A DNA stretch of 64,000 nucleotides from Streptomyces niger (GTDB lineage Bacteria; Actinomycetota; Actinomycetes; Streptomycetales; Streptomycetaceae), in NCBI RefSeq assembly GCF_000718305.1, contig NZ_JOFQ01000022.1, forward strand, positions 1 to 64,000, read 5' to 3'. The notes beneath the pieces were generated by a model that was given only the letters and a program-made list of their open reading frames with translations, made no database searches and was not told the DNA's origin. The position numbers and the translations under genes were made by a program. This document shows, piece after piece, positions 52,742 through 61,308 of the stretch; positions within the stretch are counted from its first letter, which is position 1; the number at the start of each line of letters is the position of its first letter.

Positions 52742-53287
52742 GTGCAGGAGCTCGATTCCGCGGTCGTGCTCGTCACGGGCGTCATGGCGTCCGGGAAGTC
52801 CACCATCGCCCAGCTGCTGGCCGAGCGGCTCCCACGCTCCGTGCACCTGCGCGGCGACGGCTTCCGGCGGATGATCGTGTCCGGTCGCGAGGAGTTCACG
52901 CCCCGGCCGACCGCCGAGGCCAGGGATCAGCTGCAACTGCGCTACCGGGCATCCGCTGTGGTCGCAGACCTGTACGCACAGGCGGGGTGGACCGTCATCG
53001 TCCAAGACGTCGTCCTCGGTGAGTACTTGGACGCCTACCTCGACGCCGTGACGACAAGGCCCCTGTATCTGGTCGTCCTTGCCCCCGGCCCCGAAGCAGT
53101 CACAACGCGTGAGGCCTGCCGGCGCAAAAACGGCTACGGCGGCCCCTGGACGGTCGACATCCTCAACGACGCGCTGCATCGGGACACCCCACGCCGCGGG
53201 CTCTGGCTGGACACGTCGAACCAGACACCCCACCAAACCGTCGATCAGATCCTCGCCGACCTCGCCACGGCTCGTATCGTCGGCTGA
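52742..53287 (+). CDS. P-loop kinase/phosphotransferase-like protein
   Basis: 181 residues. Walker A is VVLVTGVMASGKSTIAQLLA; the substrate-entry segment is VHLRGDGFRRMIVSGREEF and the Walker B-like strand is WTVIVQDVVLGEYLDAYL, followed by a lid with Arg/Lys (REACRRKNGYGG) and the typical LWLDTSNQTPHQTVDQI end. This is the family of small AAA kinases and chloramphenicol-phosphotransferase-like enzymes. The substrate is unknown. The GTG at 52742 has only a weak G-rich ribosome-binding site, but begins directly before the P-loop as expected. Confidence 0.82.
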   Translation: MQELDSAVVLVTGVMASGKSTIAQLLAERLPRSVHLRGDGFRRMIVSGREEFTPRPTAEARDQLQLRYRASAVVADLYAQAGWTVIVQDVVLGEYLDAYLDAVTTRPLYLVVLAPGPEAVTTREACRRKNGYGGPWTVDILNDALHRDTPRRGLWLDTSNQTPHQTVDQILADLATARIVG

Positions 53288-53657
53288 AAGAGCCCATCAC
53301 AAGGCCGCTGAGGAAAACCTCACCGACTCGACACGAGCCGATTCCACCCGCGGCCGCCGCACCCACCCGGTGTGGCGGCCGCCCGCACCCCAGTCCCCGG
53401 CCCAGCAGCAGCCCGGGGCCCTCACCGTCCTGGACGAAGCCGGGATCGAGGACCCGGTCGTCTTCGAGGAGGACCCTGCACGTCAGCGCCACCCCGGCAG
53501 TCCACCGCCAGCTCCTCGCCCGCTGCCAACCCCTCGACGGCACTCAAGGCGCTCCAACCGTCCCGGCACAGCGAAAGGCCCGACGCGAATTCGACAACAG
53601 GGTCAGCGCCCTTGTTCCGACCGAACCGTGATCGTCGCCAACAGCTGTACCGATGTG
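53288..53657. other. About 370 bp without recognisable gene
   Basis: A plus-strand frame is open here but has Pro/Arg-rich, unconvincing composition. No motif was identified. Confidence 0.4.
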
Positions 53658-54620
53658 TCAAGGCCGGTGGGCGTTGTCGCCGAGCCAGGCCAGGACCTGG
53701 TCGGCATGCTTGTCCGGCGGGAAGATCGGGTAGAAAACGTGCTCGATCACGTCGTCTTTGATGATCAGCGTGAGCCGCTTGTACAGCGTCAGCCCGCCTG
53801 TGGTGAAGGTGGGAAGGTCCAGCGCCTGGGCCAAGCGCCGTGCGGGGTCGGACAACATCTGGAACGGCAGGCGGAGCCGCTCGGTGACCTCACGTTGGTA
53901 GTCGCTGTCCTGGCTGGAGAGGCCGTACACCCTGGTCGCGCCGGCCGCGAGCAGGTCCTGGTGGTGGTCGCGGAAGCCGCATGTCTCGGCGGTGCAGCCA
54001 CGGGCGCCGGGGATGGAGTCCCAGCCCTCGGGCAGATCGGTGCCGGGGCGGCCCGTCAGCGGGTAGATGTAAAGCACCGTGCGGCCTGCGCCCAGCGCGT
54101 CCAGGCTGATTGTGGCGCCGTCGGTGGCGTGGAGTCGCAGCTGCGGCATTCTCGCACCGCGCAGGTGGGCAGCAGCGCCGTCGTCCTTGGGAACGGGCAG
54201 GTCGGCAGGCAGGCTCGTGTAGTCGGTCATCGGTTCCTCTCCTTCGGTAGCCGGTGCGAAGCGGCTGTTGCGGTGAGCGGCCTCGTGCAGGTGCGCCATC
54301 AGTACCGCCCGGCGGGCGGTGAGGTCATCGATCCGCTGCGTGAGCTCATCAATGGCGTCCCGGTACCCGGCCAGCGCGGCCGGGCAGTCGTCCGCGTGCC
54401 GGTGTCCCAGGGCCAGGCATTCCAGGAACGGCCGTGTCGCCTCGACAGGGATGCCGAGGCGACACAGCGTCCGGATCTCCTGCGTGAGCCGTACGTCGTG
54501 CTCGTCGTAGTCCCGGTAGCCGTTGGTCAACCGCACCGGCGCGAGCAGCCCCAGCGATTCGTAGTAGCGCACCGCCTTGGTCGTCACACCCGCTCGCCGG
54601 GCCAGCTCACCGATCCGCAT
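53658..54620 (-). CDS. MerR regulator fused to a peroxiredoxin
   Basis: About 320 residues in one frame. Residues 1-120 are a MerR protein (MRIGELARRAGVTTKAVRYY, SLGLLAPVRLTNGYRDYDEH, a dimerising helix LTQRIDDLTARRAVLMAHLH). Residues 130-320 are an AhpC/TSA-type peroxiredoxin (LPADLPVPKDDGAAAHLRGA, GRTVLYIYPLTGRPG, peroxidatic/resolving Cys in GARGCTAETCGFRDHHQDL, VYGLSSQDSDYQREVTERL, LPFQMLSDPARRLAQAL). An internal ATG (peroxiredoxin MTDYTSLPAD) is preceded by GGAGAGG, so a free peroxiredoxin could also be made. The fusion could sense and remove peroxide. The ATG at 54620 was chosen; a GTG at 54629 could be a leaderless start. Confidence 0.88.
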   Translation of the reverse strand: MRIGELARRAGVTTKAVRYYESLGLLAPVRLTNGYRDYDEHDVRLTQEIRTLCRLGIPVEATRPFLECLALGHRHADDCPAALAGYRDAIDELTQRIDDLTARRAVLMAHLHEAAHRNSRFAPATEGEEPMTDYTSLPADLPVPKDDGAAAHLRGARMPQLRLHATDGATISLDALGAGRTVLYIYPLTGRPGTDLPEGWDSIPGARGCTAETCGFRDHHQDLLAAGATRVYGLSSQDSDYQREVTERLRLPFQMLSDPARRLAQALDLPTFTTGGLTLYKRLTLIIKDDVIEHVFYPIFPPDKHADQVLAWLGDNAHRP

Positions 54621-54638
54621 GCCTCTCACCTCGAAGAA

Positions 54639-54669
54639 CGCTAAACCTTGCCCTTGAGGGTAAGGTCAA
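54639..54669 (-). promoter_or_regulatory. MerR-type promoter with 19-bp spacer and dyad
   Basis: On the minus strand TTGACC (54664-54669), 19 bp, and TTAGCG (54639-54644). The spacer is filled by a dyad, ACCTTRCCCT/AGGGYAAGGT, at 54645-54666. This is the classic MerR-activator architecture and lies directly upstream of the MerR-peroxiredoxin gene. Confidence 0.75.
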
Positions 54670-55658
54670 GCGCTTCGCGGGGATGCCTGCACGCCCCGCA
54701 GACGAACACAGCCGCCCGCTGGTTCCGGCGTTCTCACTGCTTTCACGAAGCCCGCCATGGGTCGAGGCGCTGTGCGCGCTCATCGACACCACCCGGCCAC
54801 GATCGTTCTCACCGATAACCGCTGTCCCGATGTCCCCCCGAGGCCGGACGACGACATGGACGCTGTGCATGAGCGGGTCGTATGCCTCACGCTGCTCCGG
54901 CCCGTCAGTCGCTGGTCCTCATCGGCGATACACGCTCGTCCGGCGGCTGCCGGGCGCCCCGGATCACCTCGCAGGACCTGGCCCACCGTGCTGGAGGTCG
55001 TCGACGTGCTGGAGGTCGCCTATGTGCTGGAGGTCGCCTACGGGCATGTCCGGCGGCTCGTGGACTGCGCGACCGGGGGGAGCTGCTCGTTCGGCACGGC
55101 GGCGTGGGCGCCGAAAATTCCCATCAGATGCGACCCGCCATCTTCACCGAACCCGCCACACCCGCGCAGGAGGACGCTTTCTCCCGGCCCGCGCACCGGG
55201 ACGTTCACCTCCTACGCAGCTGCGGTCCGGCGCAGTGCCCGCGCGGCGGTAGGCGCGCTGCTCGTACACAGACGCGGGGCTCCGGACGCCGGGAGGCCGC
55301 CGGAGCACCCAGCCGTCGACGGGTGTGCGTCACGGCAATGGTCGCCGGTACCGACGGCCGAAGACAGCCGACGACAGCCGAAGACGGCCGATCCTGCAGA
55401 CTCTCGACGAACCAGATGACCTCTCACTATCGCCGGCACCCGGTCGAACGCCTGGGTGCCGAACACTCACGCCCAGTGCGCTGGCCGTACAGCACGGCGC
55501 ATCATCAACTGTCGCGCCTCCGAGCGGACCACCGAGTCACTGCAGGCCGCTCTCAGCGTGCGGTAGCGTGCGTTCGCCCCGACACCGGGCCACACCTTCA
55601 CGCACCACCACTACGCAGCGCCGAATCGCTTCGGCGGCGCCTGAAAAAAGGGGGCACT
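54670..55658. other. About 1 kb without recognisable gene, short tandem repeats
   Basis: Frames are open on the plus strand but show no recognisable motif and poor codon consistency. Imperfect 18-bp units (GTGCTGGAGGTCGCCTAY) occur three times at about 54989-55045, and a short repeat (ACAGCCGAAGACGGCCG-like) at 55365-55395. Confidence 0.45.
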
Positions 55659-55931
55659 ATGACGTATTCAGTCACCGAGCAGCAACGTGCACTGGGCGCA
55701 GTGATCGCGTTTGCCCGGCGCCACCTCGACTCCAACGAGGCCGATGCCGAAGCGTTTGCCCCCGGCGACCGTCACAGCCAAATGGCACACCGCGTTGCCG
55801 GGCTGACGAAAACCCTCCAACTCCTCCTCGAAGCAGCCGAGCCGCTGACCGCACCGATACCCGCACCCACTGCAAGGCAACGCGAAGATGCGTCCTGCAC
55901 GAAGTCACCTTCACAGGGACCATCCGACTGA
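55659..55931 (+). CDS. Small hypothetical protein
   Basis: 90 residues from an ATG at 55659, preceded by GAAAAAAGGGGG, which may be the ribosome-binding site. The product is helical and acidic (TEQQRALGAVIAFARRHLD, HRVAGLTKTLQLLLEAAEP) with a Pro/Thr/Ser-rich tail. No known domain is recognised. It lies about 250 bp upstream of the Trypco2 gene and in the same direction, so a link with that system is possible but not shown. Confidence 0.5.
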   Translation: MTYSVTEQQRALGAVIAFARRHLDSNEADAEAFAPGDRHSQMAHRVAGLTKTLQLLLEAAEPLTAPIPAPTARQREDASCTKSPSQGPSD

Positions 55932-56179
55932 CAGGCCGTCGCCGGACCGCTGGCCACGAACTGAGATCAGGGCGCGCGCAAAAGGTACGGCTCCGAGGCT
56001 GTGCGCCACGTCCTCAGTCGCTCGCCCCCGCAGCGCGTCAAGGTAGGACGAGTTCGTCCCGCATACGAACTCCGTCCCGCCTACGAACCCCGTCCCGCCA
56101 CCGAAACTCCGACCCGCATACGAACAAGGTGGCCACCTGGCAGACTTCTTGATATCGACGTACCTGGAGGCAGCGACTG

Positions 56180-56491
56180 ATGAGCGATCCCGACGGCGTG
56201 CCCCTGGCCGACTACATCCGCGTACTCCGCGAACAGTTGGAGACGGCGCAACAGGAATCGGTCGGCCGCGGAGTCAAGTTCGGCGTCGGGACCGTAGAGC
56301 TGGAGTTCGAGGTCACGATGACGAGAGAGGCAAGCGGGCGCGGCGGGCTGAAGCTGTGGGTGGTCGAGGCGGGCGCCGACGGTAGGCGCAGCGGCGGCCG
56401 GACGCAGCGCGTGCGGATGACCCTTACGCCTACCGATGACGCCGGCCGGCCGCTGTCGGTCATCGACCGGCTGCCCGAACTCCCGCGCTGA
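56180..56491 (+). CDS. Trypco2 (trypsin-co-occurring domain 2) protein
   Basis: 103 residues with the Trypco2 signature: VPLADYIRVLREQLETAQQ, then VKFGVGTVELEFEVTMTRE and a second strand LKLWVVEAGADGR leading to TQRVRMTLTPTDDAG. The domain is known for its genomic association with trypsin-like peptidases in proposed anti-invader systems. The ATG at 56180 follows GGAGGCAGC. The stop lies only 5 bp before the trypsin-NTPase start, so the two genes form an operon. It may be the regulator or the substrate-handling partner of the protease; the mechanism is not known. Confidence 0.88.
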   Translation: MSDPDGVPLADYIRVLREQLETAQQESVGRGVKFGVGTVELEFEVTMTREASGRGGLKLWVVEAGADGRRSGGRTQRVRMTLTPTDDAGRPLSVIDRLPELPR

Positions 56492-56496
56492 GAACC

Positions 56497-59400
56497 GTGG
56501 TGAGGGATTCCCTTACCGGGCGGTGTGTCGAGGTCCTGGTTGAGCAGGACGGCGGCACCGGGTACGGCTCGGGACTGCGGCTCGCGACGTCCTTGGTGGT
56601 GACGGCGGGGCATGTGGTCGGGCACGGTGGGTCGGTCAGGGTGCGTCTGTTCGGCGGCGCTGCCGATGAGATCGTCGTCACCGGCCGGGCAGTGTGGCGA
56701 GGTGCCCGGCTGGACGTCGCGTTCATCGAACTCGCTCCGGACGTCCCCCTCGACCCCGCTCCGGACGTCCCCCTCAGCCTCGCTTCGGACGTCCCCCTCA
56801 GCCTCACTTCGGACGTCCCCCTCAGCCTCGTCCCGGACGTCCCCCTCGACGAGATCGCTCCGATGACTGTTGGAGTGGTATCAGGGGAGGCCGACGGCCA
56901 GCTTCCGTTCACCGCCATCGGCTTTCCGCGCCATCAGAGCTGGACCGGCACGGACACCGCGACGTGGCGCGACAGCGACCAGATCACCGGGATGATCCCG
57001 CTCGGGTCGAGTGTGAAGCGGGGCCGTCTGCTGCTGCATCGGGCGGATGGCCGCCGTCTGGAAGCACGCGACTGGAGCGGTTTCTCCGGCGCGGGCGTCG
57101 TCTGTGAGGGGACGGCTGTCGGCGTCGTCGTGGAGTCGACCCACTCGGGCGGGCTGGAGGCCGTGCGGCTGGCGGCTGTGATCGGCGCGTACGAGCCGCG
57201 TGCGGAAGGTGAACGCGAGCCCGAGTCGAGCGCCACCGCCGCACGTGAGCTGCTGGCCTCGCACGGTGTCGTACCGAAACCCCTGCGGGGGCAGGAGCGG
57301 CGTCGCCCGGCCTATGAGGCGATGTTGCGGCAGTACGCGGCCCGATGCGCCGAACTGACCGACCGCGAACGGGAGATCGCCGACCTCCTGGCGTTCGCGA
57401 CCGGGCCGGACCCCTACCTGATGCTCGTCGCCGGCCCTTGGGCAGGGAAGACCTCTCTCGTCACCCACTTCGCCACGAGGGCTCACCCCGGGCTGGACGT
57501 GGTGTCGTTCGTCATTTCCCGGCGTGATGGGCAAATGCGCGTCCAGCAGTTCCACCGGGCCATGTGTGACCAGCTCGCGGCTCTGCTGGGCGAGTTTCCG
57601 CCCGCCGAACCGGACGCTGCCGCCTTCCTCAGCCTTTGGGGGCGCGCGATGCGGATCCCCGGACGTTCTCTGCTGCTGCTCGTCGACGGCCTGGACGAGA
57701 ACGACTATCGCGAGCTGGCTGAGCCGAGCATCGCCGCGCAGCTGCCGACCGCTCTCGGTCCGGCGGCCCACGTACTGGTGACGAGCCGCCACTCCGACGT
57801 GCCGCTCGATGTGGACGGCAGCCATCCGCTGCGCACCTGCCGCCGCCAGGTGCTGTCACCGTCCTCGGCGGCGACGAGCCTGCTCCTGCGCGCCCGCCAA
57901 GAACTGGATAACGTACTCGCCGAGCCTGTCCCGCGCACCGTCCTGACCACGATGGCGGTCGCCGGCGGCGCACTGAGCAGCAGGGACATCGCCTCGATCG
58001 GCAACGACTCCGCGCTGGCGATCCGCCGGACCCTGGAACGGGGGCTCTCCCGTGTCGTGGAGCCGCGTCCCGGTACGCCGACCCGGTACACCCTCGCCCA
58101 TGACACGCTGGCCGTCGCCATCCGGGAGGACCTGGAACCCGAGGAGTTCACCCGTACCCGCACCGCGATCGACGACTGGGCCCGCGGCTTCGCCGCGGCC
58201 GACTGGCCCGACAACACTCCGGACTACCTGACCGAGGCCTACCCGACCCTCCTGCTCACCGAAGGTGCCGGCCGGACGCTGGCGGCCCTGGCCTCCCCCG
58301 CTCGCCGCGCCCTGCTCCGCCGCCGGACCGACGGCGAGCTGAGCGCGCTGTCGGAACTGTCCAACGCTGCACGGCTCCTCGCGGCAACTCCCGACTGCGA
58401 CCTCACCCTGTTGACGCGAGTGTCACTGCTCCACAAGCGCATCGAGGACGATCACTTCACCGTGCCCGCCACGTATCCGCTGTTGCTGGTACGCCTCGGC
58501 CGAGCCGAGGAGGGCATCCAGCTCGCCCGCACTCCACAGAACGTCTACGTACAGGCCGACGCGCTGCTGGCGATCGGCGAGCATCTGCTGGAAACCCAGC
58601 CGATCGAGGCGCGGAACCTCATCCACGAAGCCATGGCCATCTCAGGAAGGCTGCCGCTGGAGCAGGTGGAACACACGGTGCGCGCAGCCCTCGTACTTGC
58701 ACGGTACGGCGAACCCGGCGCAGCCGACATCGCTCGCCGAGCCGTCATCGAGAGCGGCGATGAGCGGGGCTGGTCCCTCACCACCACCGCCGACGCTCTG
58801 GCCGAGATCGATCCAGCGCTGACGCGGACTCTCATCGAGGAGGCCATCGAACGCGTCGATGCCGAGGACCGCGCCGACTTCTGCGGCCTCCTCGCGCCGG
58901 CGTTCGCCGCTCTCGGCGACCTCGACCGCCTCCTCCAGCACGTCGCCCACCTGGACCGGGACGGCAGGAAACGAGCTCTCCTCACCGCCTGCGGCGAGTA
59001 TGCCGCCAAGGGCGGCCGTCGCCACGTACCCGACGCACTCCTCACGGCCCTGAACGATGAGTTCCCCGCCTCCGAACTCGTGGAATCGGCCGCTTACCAG
59101 AACGAGGACCGGGCCCGCCACCTGCTCGCCTCAAGCTCTCCCGATGCCGACCTTGTCGAGCTCACCTACACCGCCCTTGCCGCCCATGGCCTCGATCCCC
59201 GACAGCCCGGGGCCTCCGACGAACTGCTCGCCGGCGCCGCGACGTCCGCCCGGGTCAACGGCCACCTTTCACTGGCGGTCTCCCTGGCCCAGGACGTCGT
59301 CAACCCCGAGGTCCGTGCGGACTGCCTCGCGGAGATCGCCCTGGCCCTGCTCGACTCCGACACGCCCCAGGACGCCGCTCCGGTGGTGCGCGAGGTGGAA

Positions 59401-60795
59401 GCGGCCCTCGACAACGCCAGGGACACCCCGCCGCCCACCGTCTTGGCGGCCTTCGCCCAGGCGGCCGCCGGCACCGTAGGGCGAACGGAGCTGGCAGCGC
59501 CCGCCCTGGAACTGGCCCTTCACACGGTGCTGCAGGCCAACGACGCCGCAGGTGCCAAGTGGGCCACAGGTGCCAAGTGGGACGCGCAGGCTGTGGCAAG
59601 CACAGCCGCCCGGCTCGGCCGTCTCGACCACGTCTTGAGGATCGCAGCGTGCTTCGAGGCGGACCGGATCGACCGCATCGACATCCTCTTGAACGCCGCG
59701 AGGGCCATCGAAGCGGACGCCGCTCACCGCTCAGCCGACCTCGACCTGCTCATCGCCCGGGTGACAGAAGGCATCGAGGAATCCACGGACCCGAGCGTCG
59801 CCGGCTGGCGTACCCGCGTCACCCGCGAGCTCATCTCCCTCCATCTCCGCGCTGGGCACTCCGATGCGGCTCATGAACTGGTCCGCCGGCTCCCCCGGAC
59901 CGACCTCCCCGGCCTCACCCTCGAACTGCGCGCGCACCTGCTGGCGGACGACATCCCCGCGGCGATCTCCTTGATCCGTGAAGCGGCACTGACCACGCCC
60001 GCGAGTTCCCCGCAGGACGGTGCCAGCAGGCGGGAGCAGGTAGCTGCGATGGCCCACAGGCAGGAACAGGTGGCTGCGATGGCCCACAGGCAGGAACAGG
60101 TGGCTGCGATGATCGTCGAGATGTGCGACGCCGGTCACCAGGCCCTGTGCCGCGACGTCACGGCTCAACTCGCCGGAACCGCAGACCCAGGCATGACGCT
60201 GGACGGTGGCCTCTGGGCCTACCCGTGGCTCACCGCGGCCTGCCAAGCCACCGGCCTCACCGAGGAATCCACCAGACTTTTGGACACACTGCAGCACGCC
60301 GCCCTGGTCACGGGCGCCCACTACGCAACGAACACCGTGCCGCTGGAAGCAGTCGTCCGCCTGCGCCTCTGGGACCGTTACCACGCCGAAGCCCGCCGAC
60401 TGAGCGACGTGCTGGCCGAGGACGTCCTCACCAGCCTGGTCGAAGCGATGCTCGACGCAGACCTTCGATCCGAGGCCCTCCCCCTCATCGACGACCTCGA
60501 AGAGGACGACGCCCGCTGCTTGGCCCTCGCCGCGGCCGTCACCTCCCCACCGTCCGCCGACCTGGTCAAGCGGTCCCTCGCCCGCGGCTTCACCGACGCC
60601 GTCATCGCCCCACTGGCCGCCCTGGAACCGGCCTGCCTGGAGGAGATCGCAGCCCAGCTGAGAGTTGTCCAGCCAACCGCGGATCTGTCGAACGAGTCGA
60701 ACGAAGCATGCAGCCCGAGCGTTCGGGCCCCCTCGCCCCGGCCGGCCCCGCGCTCGCAATCCGGCTGCCCCGGCCGCGCCGCCCACCACAGCTGA
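56497..60795 (+). CDS. Trypsin-like peptidase / P-loop NTPase / helical-repeat fusion protein
   Basis: 1432 residues. Residues 1-235: trypsin-like domain with His in SLVVTAGHVVGH, Asp in RGARLDVAFIEL and Ser in DWSGFSGAGVVCEG, a complete triad. Residues about 265-560: STAND/AAA-type NTPase with Walker A PYLMLVAGPWAGKTSLVTH, Walker B SLLLLVDGLDENDYRE and a following VLVTSRHSD sensor. Residues 600-1400: helical repeats (EEGIQLARTPQNVYVQADAL and many more), the likely sensor. The architecture is that of NTPase-gated effectors; activation of the protease on sensing a signal is inference from the family. Three in-frame tandem repeats interrupt it (24, 18 and 30 bp units). The final ~25 residues (Pro/Arg/Ser-rich) look like read-through after a natural end near SNESNEAC. 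Confidence 0.9.
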   Translation: MVRDSLTGRCVEVLVEQDGGTGYGSGLRLATSLVVTAGHVVGHGGSVRVRLFGGAADEIVVTGRAVWRGARLDVAFIELAPDVPLDPAPDVPLSLASDVPLSLTSDVPLSLVPDVPLDEIAPMTVGVVSGEADGQLPFTAIGFPRHQSWTGTDTATWRDSDQITGMIPLGSSVKRGRLLLHRADGRRLEARDWSGFSGAGVVCEGTAVGVVVESTHSGGLEAVRLAAVIGAYEPRAEGEREPESSATAARELLASHGVVPKPLRGQERRRPAYEAMLRQYAARCAELTDREREIADLLAFATGPDPYLMLVAGPWAGKTSLVTHFATRAHPGLDVVSFVISRRDGQMRVQQFHRAMCDQLAALLGEFPPAEPDAAAFLSLWGRAMRIPGRSLLLLVDGLDENDYRELAEPSIAAQLPTALGPAAHVLVTSRHSDVPLDVDGSHPLRTCRRQVLSPSSAATSLLLRARQELDNVLAEPVPRTVLTTMAVAGGALSSRDIASIGNDSALAIRRTLERGLSRVVEPRPGTPTRYTLAHDTLAVAIREDLEPEEFTRTRTAIDDWARGFAAADWPDNTPDYLTEAYPTLLLTEGAGRTLAALASPARRALLRRRTDGELSALSELSNAARLLAATPDCDLTLLTRVSLLHKRIEDDHFTVPATYPLLLVRLGRAEEGIQLARTPQNVYVQADALLAIGEHLLETQPIEARNLIHEAMAISGRLPLEQVEHTVRAALVLARYGEPGAADIARRAVIESGDERGWSLTTTADALAEIDPALTRTLIEEAIERVDAEDRADFCGLLAPAFAALGDLDRLLQHVAHLDRDGRKRALLTACGEYAAKGGRRHVPDALLTALNDEFPASELVESAAYQNEDRARHLLASSSPDADLVELTYTALAAHGLDPRQPGASDELLAGAATSARVNGHLSLAVSLAQDVVNPEVRADCLAEIALALLDSDTPQDAAPVVREVEAALDNARDTPPPTVLAAFAQAAAGTVGRTELAAPALELALHTVLQANDAAGAKWATGAKWDAQAVASTAARLGRLDHVLRIAACFEADRIDRIDILLNAARAIEADAAHRSADLDLLIARVTEGIEESTDPSVAGWRTRVTRELISLHLRAGHSDAAHELVRRLPRTDLPGLTLELRAHLLADDIPAAISLIREAALTTPASSPQDGASRREQVAAMAHRQEQVAAMAHRQEQVAAMIVEMCDAGHQALCRDVTAQLAGTADPGMTLDGGLWAYPWLTAACQATGLTEESTRLLDTLQHAALVTGAHYATNTVPLEAVVRLRLWDRYHAEARRLSDVLAEDVLTSLVEAMLDADLRSEALPLIDDLEEDDARCLALAAAVTSPPSADLVKRSLARGFTDAVIAPLAALEPACLEEIAAQLRVVQPTADLSNESNEACSPSVRAPSPRPAPRSQSGCPGRAAHHS
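56734..56853 (+). repeat. In-frame 24-bp tandem repeat, five copies, in the trypsin domain
   Basis: Units of 24 bp around CGGACGTCCCCCTC (56734-56853) encode five consecutive octapeptides of the type PDVPLSLA. They lie just after the catalytic Asp, so they form an extra loop in the protease. Confidence 0.95.
60031..60113 (+). repeat. In-frame 30-bp tandem repeat in the helical region
   Basis: Units CAGGAACAGGTGGCTGCGAT plus GGCCCACAGG at 60031, 60061 and 60091 (last one partial) encode repeated REQVAAMAHR. A separate 18-bp duplication (GCCACAGGTGCCAAGTGG-like) lies near 59550-59580. Confidence 0.95.
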
Positions 60796-61308
60796 GGAGG
60801 GCGTACACCAGGAAGGCTGTGAGGTGAGCGGGGTGACATCACGGTGCACGCTCGCCCCCCTCGGGCCCCTCAACTCCCTCGTTCCCCTAGGTTGGTTGCG
60901 ACATGGGGCGGCGCCGCTCCGGTGGCCCCCCGTCATCCATCGGAACAGCGCCTGCCGTACCCCTCCCGACCGGCCGCGAGCGCTTGCGCGGTCACCTTCG
61001 GTGTGAGGCACCGCTTCCACCATGCAGGACGGCGTTGCACGACTGCTTGCAGTGAGCGCTGCACCGGACGCAAGCCGATCCGATGGGTGTCGGCCAAGCC
61101 CCGCACCACTCGCCTGGTTCGATCCTGGTGGCCGGCGCTCATCGCGCACACGCCAAGTTCCGGCGCGGCCCGCAGGTTCATGCAGCCCCATGCAGTCCCA
61201 TGTGGCCCTATGCAGCCTGTGTGACAGGTCGTCGTGCAAAACCACTACCACTACGCGGCATCCGCACCCGAGCGGTGAGCTGCCGTACTCGGTCGGAAAA
61301 GGGGGCGA
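60796..61308. other. About 510 bp without recognisable gene
   Basis: No coding frame supported. A short imperfect repeat of CATGCAGYCC occurs at about 61181-61217. Confidence 0.45.

Noticed and set aside
59731..61251. Long minus-strand open frame (506 codons) opposite the trypsin-NTPase gene
   Set aside because: It is the antisense shadow of a GC-rich gene; composition is Gly/Arg/Val-rich without motifs, and the plus-strand gene has clear domains.
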